Below are positions 17,993 to 24,855 of a stretch of DNA of 64,000 nucleotides, piece after piece; position 1 is the first letter of the stretch, and every line of letters starts with the position of its first letter. The DNA is from CAIVAT01 sp037133475 (GTDB lineage Bacteria > Bacteroidota > Bacteroidia > Bacteroidales > FEN-979): positions 1 through 64,000 of the forward strand of contig JBAXOB010000021.1 in NCBI GenBank assembly GCA_037133475.1, given 5' to 3'. A model generated the notes under the pieces. It worked only from the letters and a program-made list of their open reading frames with translations. It was not told the origin of the DNA and did no database searches. A program made the position numbers and the translations under genes.

Positions 17993-18922
17993 CTAATTCC
18001 TATCAACTGTTATAGAAACGTTATATCGGCCTAAATTATCAGAGTAAAATAATAAAGGAAAATTAGACTCATTAAGAATATGCAAATCAGACTTTAATTT
18101 GGTAGTCACCATTTGCAAAGCTTCATATAATTCATATGAACGAGGTCTTTGTTCCGGAAAAACCTTGGAAACAACTGCATCATTGACACAAAAAACCAAC
18201 CAACCATTTTCATTAATATCTATGCAAGTATTATCTTTAATTTCAAATAATTTTGAAAATTCCATATGATAATCTTTCATTACAAGAAATGGATCTTCTT
18301 TATCAATAGTATTTGAAATTGTCTTTTCAGATTCAGGTATAATACCCATCAGTAAAGTTCCGTAGTTTGAATTATCCTTTAATAAGGATGGATTCAAAAC
18401 ATGATCCGAAACACAATCACCTTCCGGCCCGGTCCAATTTCTTCTGAAAAATATATTTTTGTTTAAAGCCACCGTGTCAAATTCATTTTTATAGAAATTT
18501 AAACTGCTATTTTTTGGACAGTATTGAATCATAAGTCTTTTTGCATATAATATCAGGTTGTTAATATGAGTAGAGCCACAATGAACGCGTCCTTCCACAT
18601 TGATAGTAATCTTATCATTTCTTCTAACAAATATGCCGCAGTTTTGCCAACCAAATGTTGGTTCAATAACTATTACATTTTTTTGAAAATATTTGGGATA
18701 TGAGGAGCCAAAAATGATTTTATTGTTTTTAATTTTAATATCTAATTTATTTGAAAACAAATAAAGAGCAAATAATGTTGCAAAAGTTGACAATAAAACT
18801 GATAATGGTAATAATACAAAAAAAATATTTCGGCGCTCCTTTGGAATTTTTTTTAAATAGGTTGTTATAAAACTTAATATTTGTTTAGATATTTCTATAA
18901 AATAGGGTACTTCACTTTTCAT
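17993..18922 (-). CDS. membrane-anchored protein with a PA-IL-like C-terminal domain, unknown
   Basis: 309 residues, AT-rich codons unlike the chromosome to either side. One transmembrane helix lies at about 32-58. The N-terminal 30 residues are basic and cytosolic, so most of the protein is outside. The C-terminal 90 residues contain WLVFCVNDA and SDNLGRYNVSI motifs, the paired signature of PA-IL (LecA) galactose-binding lectin relatives, with Asp and Asn residues placed as in calcium-dependent sugar sites. The composition and leftward orientation are like the cassette genes beyond 19.5 kb, but no attC is seen beside it. The lectin assignment is moderate. Confidence 0.5.
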   Translation of the reverse strand: MKSEVPYFIEISKQILSFITTYLKKIPKERRNIFFVLLPLSVLLSTFATLFALYLFSNKLDIKIKNNKIIFGSSYPKYFQKNVIVIEPTFGWQNCGIFVRRNDKITINVEGRVHCGSTHINNLILYAKRLMIQYCPKNSSLNFYKNEFDTVALNKNIFFRRNWTGPEGDCVSDHVLNPSLLKDNSNYGTLLMGIIPESEKTISNTIDKEDPFLVMKDYHMEFSKLFEIKDNTCIDINENGWLVFCVNDAVVSKVFPEQRPRSYELYEALQMVTTKLKSDLHILNESNFPLLFYSDNLGRYNVSITVDRN

Positions 18923-19549
18923 AATATTATCGTTAATATTTTAATACTAATTTTAAGCAGGATCCTATCGTACCTGGTAATCAAATCCTCTTTATCGGAC
19001 AAAATAAACAACCGCAAATCGGTTCAGGCAGGGGAGTTTCACAACGGTGTTCCCATGGAACCTGATGTGAAACTCCCAAGTCAACTGAGTGCTCCTGTTC
19101 AATCACAAATATAATAAAACATTGTGGTGATTATCCTTATCAACACGGAAAATTGGCTATGAATTGGTTTCCGCATATTCAACCTTCCCATTGGTGGTTG
19201 TCTTTTATGGGGAATCTTTACCGACCAGACCCTTTGTTCCGCGTCAATTATAGAGGGATTAACACAATTCGCCTCAATCAGCCGGCGTTGTCACAATCCT
19301 GCAAGAACATGTCTGCTTTATTAATCCGGTTTGCAGACTGATCTTGTATATCGTCTGCAGGTGTCCATTCTTCATTCCCTTTGGCATGGCCGTATAGTCG
19401 GTTTGCCGGACCTCCGCACACAAAATTAATTTCCAGAGAGCCTTCCATCAATTATACAATAATCATCCGTGTGTTTAGTGGATGTTTCAATGCACCCAAG
19501 CATCGCTAGCAATGACATTGAACTGACCCGCCAATTTGATTATCTGCTT
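18923..19549. other. 627-base region without a convincing gene
   Basis: Contains scattered short open frames and a strong hairpin (see 19,032-19,077). The last 50 bases include a sequence (19,546-19,559) like a mutated cassette end. I see no recognisable gene remnant. Confidence 0.4.
19032..19077. repeat. 11-bp perfect inverted repeat with a second hairpin inside
   Basis: GGGAGTTTCAC (19,032-19,042) and GTGAAACTCCC (19,067-19,077) are perfect complements with a 24-base loop. The loop itself contains GTTCC-CAT-GGAAC. No T-run follows on either strand, so it is not an ordinary terminator. It could be a mobile-element end or an RNA structure. Confidence 0.6.
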
Positions 19550-20053
19550 TCAGGTGGCGTTTTTCATTTTTTCCTCTATTGCATTTATGAAGTTCCGTTG
19601 CTCTTCTGAGTCCCTGAAAAATCTCTTTGGAATGATGTATGCTGCAATGTTGTCAACGACAATAAATACTGAGTTGTCATTTGTTTCCACCCCTTTAATC
19701 CCTTTCCATTTTTGAAGATTCCTGTTGTTTTCCGATTCTTCAATAAGTCCTTCGTCAGTAATCATAAATTTTTTCTTTCCTAAAACAGAGCCATTGTCTG
19801 AGGGTAAGTTTTTTGTCCGGTTCACCGCAATCATCATTCCGCCAAGATATATGAGCCCGAAAAGTAATCCCGTCAATACGACCGTCATAAGATATGTCAC
19901 TATTTCAAATGGTCGTCCAAGGTTAACGACAAAGGGCAGTCCAAACGCCACAATGATTACTAAATAAATCCTCTTCTTTAGTCCTCTTTTAAGAAACCAG
20001 TATTTATTGAAGTCTGCAAAGTCATTCCTTGTCAATTCAATGTTTATCTCCAT
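19550..20053 (-). CDS. YcxB-like membrane protein (cassette A)
   Basis: 167 residues with two transmembrane helices (about 30-46 and 54-78) and a soluble C-terminal domain: KKFMITDEGLIEE, then WKGIKGVE and an IIPKRFF stretch, the pattern of YcxB-family proteins (function unknown, membrane-associated). It begins 22 bases after the R' box of attC1. Its 3' end carries GCCACCTGAAAGC, close to the ACCTAAC box expected for its own attC but mutated, and no partner site is found. It is the most decayed unit of the array. Confidence 0.7.
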   Translation of the reverse strand: MEINIELTRNDFADFNKYWFLKRGLKKRIYLVIIVAFGLPFVVNLGRPFEIVTYLMTVVLTGLLFGLIYLGGMMIAVNRTKNLPSDNGSVLGKKKFMITDEGLIEESENNRNLQKWKGIKGVETNDNSVFIVVDNIAAYIIPKRFFRDSEEQRNFINAIEEKMKNAT

Positions 20054-20075
20054 GGTTTCCGTGTTTTAAAATGCC

Positions 20076-20195
20076 ACCTAACGCTTTATGCATTACCGCA
20101 GAAACAGGATATTCCTCATAAACAGCGATACCATCTGCATTTTCAGAGCAGACGGTTCGCCAGGCTACCTGGCAGTCAGGCACTGGCTGTTATAC
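20076..20195 (-). repeat. attC1 (integron recombination site)
   Basis: On the minus strand it starts with an R''-type box GTATAAC (20,189-20,195) and ends with a perfect R' box GTTAGGT (20,076-20,082). It is 120 bases long and internally palindromic (a hairpin near 20,126-20,155). It sits between the lipoprotein stop and the start of the YcxB-like gene. The R'' box does not match the start of its cassette, unlike the other sites. Confidence 0.65.
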
Positions 20196-20257
20196 ATTTT
20201 ATGCAAGATCGGTACAGTTTTCTGCAATACCTTCAAATTAAATGTTTCTGTTTCTGA

Positions 20258-21274
20258 TTAAGGGATAATATAATTTATTGCAACATTGACCGGGACATTC
20301 GCACTCGGGGATACTGTCAACGATTGCGAAACATTCGAGTTCATATAATCCCCCTGGTCGTAGGTGCCATTCTGGTTTTTATCAACCAAGGCATAAACGT
20401 AATACTGCCCCGGATGGACATTGTTTAGGGTGTAGTTATTTATCGCCGATGAAAGCAGCACATATTTGGAAGTATATTTAATGTTTTCAGGGAGATAGGC
20501 AATTCCGGAGAAAAGCGGCTCGACCGTGAATAACAGAAATATCTTATCTGAAGGTGTTAGCGTCAACCCATTCTGAACCGTGATATTACATGTTATACTA
20601 CCCATGTAGGGCGGGTTCAGCAAGGTATAAGGGTCATTCTGGATCGTATAGAAAATGCTTTCATTCATATTTTTAAATGCATTCGTTAAATCGAGGGTCA
20701 TGACTTGCTGAGGGTAACTAAAATGACGGATGGCTTGCGTGGCATTGTTTCTTGTGGCAAGTTTGGCTTTCCAGGTTGAATGCCACAACAGGGAATCTGA
20801 CTGGTTGAACTTGTTGGTATATACCGTCACCGTCATGCTATCACCCGTAAATTTAATAATAGACACTGCTCGCTTTTTGCCCCGGACAAAATCGCTGAAC
20901 CGGTAATAGCCATTTTGCTCAGATGCAGAATCCAGTACTTCGTAAGTTGCACAGCATTTGGTAGCAGAGCATCCTTCGGTACGCATGGCCAATTTCAGTT
21001 CACCATTAAATTTCACCACGAAGAAGCTGATATTTTCACTGGTTCCCGGATCCCATAAGGAATACTGGCATATTTGATTGGAGGAGACCGGCCTGAAATC
21101 AACATACCACATTGGTGAGTTTCCTGCAGTTGTTGAGGTGTAACTTGGTCCACTCCACATCCCCGGGATACGGTTCATAAATCCGAAACCTGTTATATCA
21201 GCATTTTTATCCGATCTTTTACAGCAAACTGTTAAACAAATGCAACCAATCAACAAAAAGCTTAAAAGTCTCAT
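20258..21274 (-). CDS. hypothetical lipoprotein (cassette B)
   Basis: 338 residues with a lipoprotein signal (Cys near 17-18, LTVCCK). The exported part is beta-rich with many Asn, Ser and Thr. The C-terminal portion contains DKNQNGTYDQGDY, a calcium-binding-like Asp/Asn loop of the type seen in extracellular beta-sandwich proteins. Function not recognised. It follows the DUF5367-like gene by 91 bases with no attC between them, and its stop is 62 bases before attC1. Confidence 0.7.
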   Translation of the reverse strand: MRLLSFLLIGCICLTVCCKRSDKNADITGFGFMNRIPGMWSGPSYTSTTAGNSPMWYVDFRPVSSNQICQYSLWDPGTSENISFFVVKFNGELKLAMRTEGCSATKCCATYEVLDSASEQNGYYRFSDFVRGKKRAVSIIKFTGDSMTVTVYTNKFNQSDSLLWHSTWKAKLATRNNATQAIRHFSYPQQVMTLDLTNAFKNMNESIFYTIQNDPYTLLNPPYMGSITCNITVQNGLTLTPSDKIFLLFTVEPLFSGIAYLPENIKYTSKYVLLSSAINNYTLNNVHPGQYYVYALVDKNQNGTYDQGDYMNSNVSQSLTVSPSANVPVNVAINYIIP

Positions 21275-21365
21275 ATTTCGTCATTTTTAATGATTACACG
21301 GTTTGTTGCCACAAATTTATTTGAAGTGCAATTCGGTAATAAAAATAAAACAAGTATTATCAGAA

Positions 21366-21755
21366 TTATTTGTTTATTTTTTTTGTTTTATTTAAAACAC
21401 CAAAAATTAGTACTATAGCATAAACCCACATCAACCAGGCCCCAAATGACGATGCAGCATTTTCGGGTAAATTAGGGAAAATATGTTTAAAAAATTGTGT
21501 ACAAAAAGCGTCAAATAACATTCCCGGCAATACCATATGAACTGCTGCAACAATACTTTCTTGATTGCTTAGCTTATATTTCCTGAAAATCCAAATTGCA
21601 AGTGTACCAAGGGCCGGTATCACTGCAATATACAATCCAATCATTATAATCAGATTGTCAGTCAAAAAGAAATATTCTCCAACTGTTCTAAACAAAATGG
21701 TTGCTGCCATCCAAACCAAAAAACCTGCCAGTAAACTAAATGCTTTATAATTCAT
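21366..21755 (-). CDS. DUF5367-like four-helix membrane protein (cassette B)
   Basis: 129 residues, four transmembrane helices (about 5-27, 33-57, 66-90, 100-122), with a short Lys-rich C-terminus. The conserved-looking MVLPGMLFDAF segment and the FGAWLMWVYA segment match my memory of DUF5367 proteins, whose function is unknown. AT-rich. It begins about 210 bases after attC2. The intervening region has no gene. Confidence 0.6.
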   Translation of the reverse strand: MNYKAFSLLAGFLVWMAATILFRTVGEYFFLTDNLIIMIGLYIAVIPALGTLAIWIFRKYKLSNQESIVAAVHMVLPGMLFDAFCTQFFKHIFPNLPENAASSFGAWLMWVYAIVLIFGVLNKTKKINK

Positions 21756-21968
21756 AATTTTTGATGTTAATTAAAAAAATGAAATTTCGGGCAAAAATAT
21801 CTTTGTTTTTCGATTTTTCACTGGTAGGTTTTCGCCAATTTGAGTATCTTGTTTAGAATTTGTAAATGTTTGACCTGTATATTTTTCAAATTCTTTTGAA
21901 AAATTAGCATAATCACAAAAGCCAAATTATAGAACAGTGTAAAATTAAACATTTTTGCAGCTTTGCCT

Positions 21969-22090
21969 GGCCAACAGCCAACAGTTCGGATTTAACCTGT
22001 TATATCTTTCCTTTTCACTATTTTTTGGCAGGTCTGGTGAATGCTGGCCTCCGGAAACCGCACGCATTAACAGCTGCCGGTTCGTTACCA
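21969..22090 (-). repeat. attC2 (integron recombination site)
   Basis: R'' box TGGTAAC (22,084-22,090), 12 bases after the lipoprotein stop, and R' candidates GTTGGCC (21,969-21,975) or GTTGGCT (21,976-21,982), a tandem pair. The interior shares with attC4 a long segment including GCCTCCGGAAACC and the flanking GGTGA and CTTTTCC blocks, so the two sites are related by descent. The R'' box is the complement of this cassette's own 5' box at 22,695. Confidence 0.75.
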
Positions 22091-22101
22091 GTAGTTTTCA
22101 T

Positions 22102-22674
22102 CTATTTTTTCATTAAATTCTTTCCGTCCCTGATAAAAGATTGCAATTCCCAGGAATATTCATTATTAAATTCAAGTTTAACATATCCAAATACTTTACT
22201 CCAGTGAATACATCTTAAATTAAAGGGTTGGCCTTTCAAATTATCATAATATTCTTTCGCTTTTATGACAATAATTTCATTATTATCAAATTTCTTCTGA
22301 TCTATTTCTTTAACACTTTCAACCACATTTGGATACTTTAAATATCTATTGCCTAATTTTAACGTAAAATGAATAAAACTACCCTTCTTTCCAGCTTGTA
22401 GCTCTAAAATATTTTGCTTTCCATTAACGAATAAGGATTGTATACTATTAGGAAAAACAGCCAAATGGTCATCTGAATTAGTAAGCGTTTCAACACTCCT
22501 GACCATAATACTATCGGTTTCCAAGTTATTTGATTTGAAAATTAATAAATCACTTTTTCTATATGGTTGCCAACCCAAATCACTTTCTGACAACTTATAA
22601 GAACTGCAAGAAAGAGCCAAAGTTGAGAAAACAACAAGAATGGAAACAGAAATATTAGATGTCGATAGTTGCAT
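22102..22674 (-). CDS. hypothetical lipoprotein (cassette C)
   Basis: 190 residues with a lipoprotein-type signal ending at Cys23 (TLALSCSS). The mature part has alternating charged and hydrophobic strands and Asn-rich loops, without recognisable motif. Its ATG lies 21 bases after the R' box GTTACCA and its stop 12 bases before the matching R'' box TGGTAAC, so the cassette is one gene with almost no spare sequence. No homologous function can be stated. Confidence 0.7.
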   Translation of the reverse strand: MQLSTSNISVSILVVFSTLALSCSSYKLSESDLGWQPYRKSDLLIFKSNNLETDSIMVRSVETLTNSDDHLAVFPNSIQSLFVNGKQNILELQAGKKGSFIHFTLKLGNRYLKYPNVVESVKEIDQKKFDNNEIIVIKAKEYYDNLKGQPFNLRCIHWSKVFGYVKLEFNNEYSWELQSFIRDGKNLMKK

Positions 22675-22694
22675 TGCAATTTTTCAAAGATTAC

Positions 22695-22784
22695 TGGTAA
22701 CGCATCGATTGAAACCGCCCCAAAGCTATCCCTTTGAAAAGCTTCACTGAAGCTGGTTTTGTGGCGGGTGCAAGCTCGTTAGGC
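22695..22784 (-). repeat. attC3 (integron recombination site)
   Basis: R'' box GCCTAAC (22,778-22,784) and R' box GTTACCA (22,695-22,701), 90 bases long, with a GGCGGG/CCGCCC complementary core. The stop codon of the DUF2442 gene lies inside the R'' box. R' and R'' belong to different cassettes, as in a hybrid site left by insertion. Confidence 0.7.
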
Positions 22785-23021
22785 AACGTGGCTTTTCTGT
22801 ATTCCGTGTAGGAGTCCATTAATTGATATATCCTCATTAATACTGGGCCAATGAATTCCATAACCGGAAGGTGAGATTTTAAAATTATTTCTTTCCATTT
22901 CATCAGCGTTGGCTAACTTACCCGATATTTCACTGATTTTGAAGAAATATTGCTGCTCGTTGAGCATCAACACAAGATTGTCGTTATCGAAATAAATATT
23001 TGATATTTTGTATGTTTCCAT
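22779..23021 (-). CDS. DUF2442 protein (cassette D)
   Basis: 80 residues. METYKISNIYF opening, the YFFKISEISGKL centre and the GIHWPSINEDIS ending match the DUF2442 pattern, a small protein usually encoded next to DUF4160. The pair is often annotated as toxin-antitoxin-like, but no activity is established here. It starts 4 bases after the stop of the interrupted DUF4160 gene, and its TAA stop codon is made by the first base of the attC3 R'' box. An upstream start at 23,072 would add 17 residues of poor quality. Confidence 0.75.
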   Translation of the reverse strand: METYKISNIYFDNDNLVLMLNEQQYFFKISEISGKLANADEMERNNFKISPSGYGIHWPSINEDISINGLLHGIQKSHVA

Positions 23022-23025
23022 CCTT

Positions 23026-23277
23026 TTATAATGCTTTAAAATATTTATTCCATTCTGAAACGATATATTCAAAATGTTCGTAAATAATTTTTTTTAATTC
23101 TCTTTTTGCTTGCGGTGTGAAATTGAAGGAGAATGCTTCATCAATTTCAAAATTCTCAACACCAATCCAAAATTTTATTTCCATTTCCGCTTTCTCCGCG
23201 TGATCATGGATTGGCTAATGACTTTCGTTGGAGTAGAAGAAAATTCTCCAGCCTGCGATTACGAGAATGGTTGGCAT
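23026..23277 (-). pseudogene. DUF4160 gene interrupted by an amber codon (cassette D)
   Basis: From the ATG at 23,277, 20 codons match the start of DUF4160 proteins (MPTILVIAGWRIFFYSNE), then codon 21 is TAG (23,215-23,217). The same frame continues without further break: PIHDHAEKAEMEIKFWIGVE and a C-terminus of FEYIVSEWNKYFKAL to a TAA at 23,026. Family members usually have Glu at the interrupted position before Pro-Ile-His, so one G-to-T change explains it. It may be a recent null allele, a base error, or suppressed in the host. The downstream DUF2442 partner is intact. Confidence 0.85.
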
Positions 23278-23365
23278 TTTTTATTTCAAAGATACAAAGG
23301 AAATGATAATCAGACAAATTTTCAAATTCCATTTTGATTATGCCCGTGCCTTTTTATGCCATGTT

Positions 23366-23499
23366 GCCTAACGCCCCGCCGGCAGCCGCAGTGCGGGTTT
23401 TACTTGTTGAATGTTTTCTTTTCCTTTGTCGTTTATAGGTTTGGTGACTGCACGCCTCCGGAAACCACCCGCATTGCTCGGCTGACGGCTTCGTTATGC
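23366..23499 (-). repeat. attC4 (integron recombination site)
   Basis: R'' box GCATAAC (23,493-23,499), 20 bases after the stop of the preceding cassette gene, and a perfect R' box GTTAGGC (23,366-23,372). The arms pair well: GGCAGCCGCAGTGCGGG on the right side of R' complements CAGCCG...CAATGCGGG beside R''. It is 134 bases long with a 60-base variable centre. Confidence 0.85.
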
Positions 23500-23518
23500 C
23501 CAGTTATTTATTCTGACC

Positions 23519-24421
23519 TTATAATAGTTTATTAAATTTAATGAAAATTTTTACAAATAATCCAACTGTTATAGAAAATATGAAAACAATTATTAACCCA
23601 ATTATAATTTTAGCAAATTCATTTTCAACATACTGAAAGTCTATGGTCTCAAAAAAAATCAACCATATAACAAATCCAAAGAATATTGAAAAGAAAAAGA
23701 GTAGAATTAATAGTAAAAATGTCCAAAATTTAAATTTAAAAATTCGATTTTCATTTATTACGTTAGAATTAATTATAGCAATTAATCCAAGGGCAAAAAC
23801 TAATGCTATTAACATGATGACATATATAGGAATACCATAATTTCCATTGTAACCATGATGTTTAATTCTTAAATTCATAAATTGAATAAGAAAGGGGAAT
23901 ACTAGAACACTAACTATTCCTAAAATTGTATATAATAATATTTTAAATCGCTGCTCTTGTTTTCTTTTTCTTAAATAAAGGGGCTTTACCAATGTTTCTA
24001 TCTCTTCTTTTAAATCAATTGTTACTGAAATCCCCTTACTTTGCTTTTTTAGTTGCTCAATTTCATTAAGAAAATCTTCACGATGTTTATAAGAATCAAT
24101 CATATTTTGATTGATGGCATATAATTGTTCAGTTAAAAAAACCTCTTTTGCTTTTAGAGGCACATCTCTTCTAATTGTATTAACCTGATTCTGTAGTTTT
24201 ATTAACTCTGACTTTAACAATTGCACTTGTTCTTCTGTGTATTTCCCTTCCCACTCGTTTTTTGCTTTTGTTAATATTTCCTCATAACCTTTTTCTGAAT
24301 TTCTTTGTTTATTATAGCTCCGTATTTGTATTATAGCACTATATATCCCAATTATCCATCCTGTTATACCAGTAAAGAAAATCAGAATTTTAATTATTGA
24401 ACTTTGAAGAAAATCATTCAT
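23519..24421 (-). CDS. coiled-coil membrane protein, unknown (cassette E)
   Basis: 300 residues. One membrane helix near 7-30, then a charged coiled-coil segment at about 31-135 (many Glu, Lys, Gln, with heptads), followed by four closely spaced membrane helices (about 163-187, 196-220, 232-262, 272-298). The coil lies between membrane parts. AT-rich codon use like the rest of the array. Its cassette is the cleanest: R' box GTTATGC 43 bases before the ATG and matching R'' box GCATAAC after the stop. No family recognised; membrane effector, transporter accessory or stress protein are all open. Confidence 0.65.
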   Translation of the reverse strand: MNDFLQSSIIKILIFFTGITGWIIGIYSAIIQIRSYNKQRNSEKGYEEILTKAKNEWEGKYTEEQVQLLKSELIKLQNQVNTIRRDVPLKAKEVFLTEQLYAINQNMIDSYKHREDFLNEIEQLKKQSKGISVTIDLKEEIETLVKPLYLRKRKQEQRFKILLYTILGIVSVLVFPFLIQFMNLRIKHHGYNGNYGIPIYVIMLIALVFALGLIAIINSNVINENRIFKFKFWTFLLLILLFFFSIFFGFVIWLIFFETIDFQYVENEFAKIIIGLIIVFIFSITVGLFVKIFIKFNKLL

Positions 24422-24470
24422 AAAATTTCAAATATGGTTAAGGTCAATTTTATAAATAATTGGGCATAAC

Positions 24471-24855
24471 GCATTGACTAACGCAATCTGGCGCTTATTC
24501 AAATAACCGCCAAAATTTTTATCGATTGAATGGTAAAAATAATGCAAAATATTATTCTAAACTAAATTTGCATTAAAATATTCCTGAGCCCTGGTATTTA
24601 TAGTAAAACCATTCCACTTTGATACATGAAAGAATTAAACCCGTTTACCCGGACCTATATTTAACCTTACAATTTTGTGTTGAAAAGGATTAAGCCTGTA
24701 CATTGACTGATGATGTGATCCGGGGATGCATTAAAAGAAACATCCTCAGTTTCATTGCTCTTTTTGGCGAGATTGAACCGCCTTCACATGCGCATGATGT
24801 GCCGGGGAAGGGTCGGTTTAAGTCCGACTTGCCCCATCTGCAAAAAGAAAAGTTA
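24471..24855. other. 385-base region between the array and the RND operon
   Basis: No integrase gene, no attI I can define and no complete attC. A box GTTAGTC sits 6 bases upstream of the cassette E R' box GTTATGC, so the boundary may be a degraded attC or attI-like end. Otherwise nothing recognised. Confidence 0.4.

Larger units (their letters stand above)
19546..24470 (-). mobile_element. integron gene-cassette array without integrase (CALIN)
   Basis: Five AT-rich cassette units, all reading leftward, are separated by four attC-like sites of 90-134 bases. Three consecutive cassettes have an R'' box at their 3' end that is the exact complement of the R' box at their own 5' end: GCATAAC/GTTATGC (24,464; 23,493), GCCTAAC/GTTAGGC (23,366; 22,778), TGGTAAC/GTTACCA (22,695; 22,084). 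This pairing is what excision and insertion of attC-bounded circles leaves. No tyrosine recombinase gene lies in the 386 bases up to the RND gene, so an integrase is absent here. Confidence 0.8.

Noticed and set aside
24471..24855. Search for an integron integrase next to the array
   Set aside because: No frame long enough and no tyrosine recombinase motif; the array is called without integrase.
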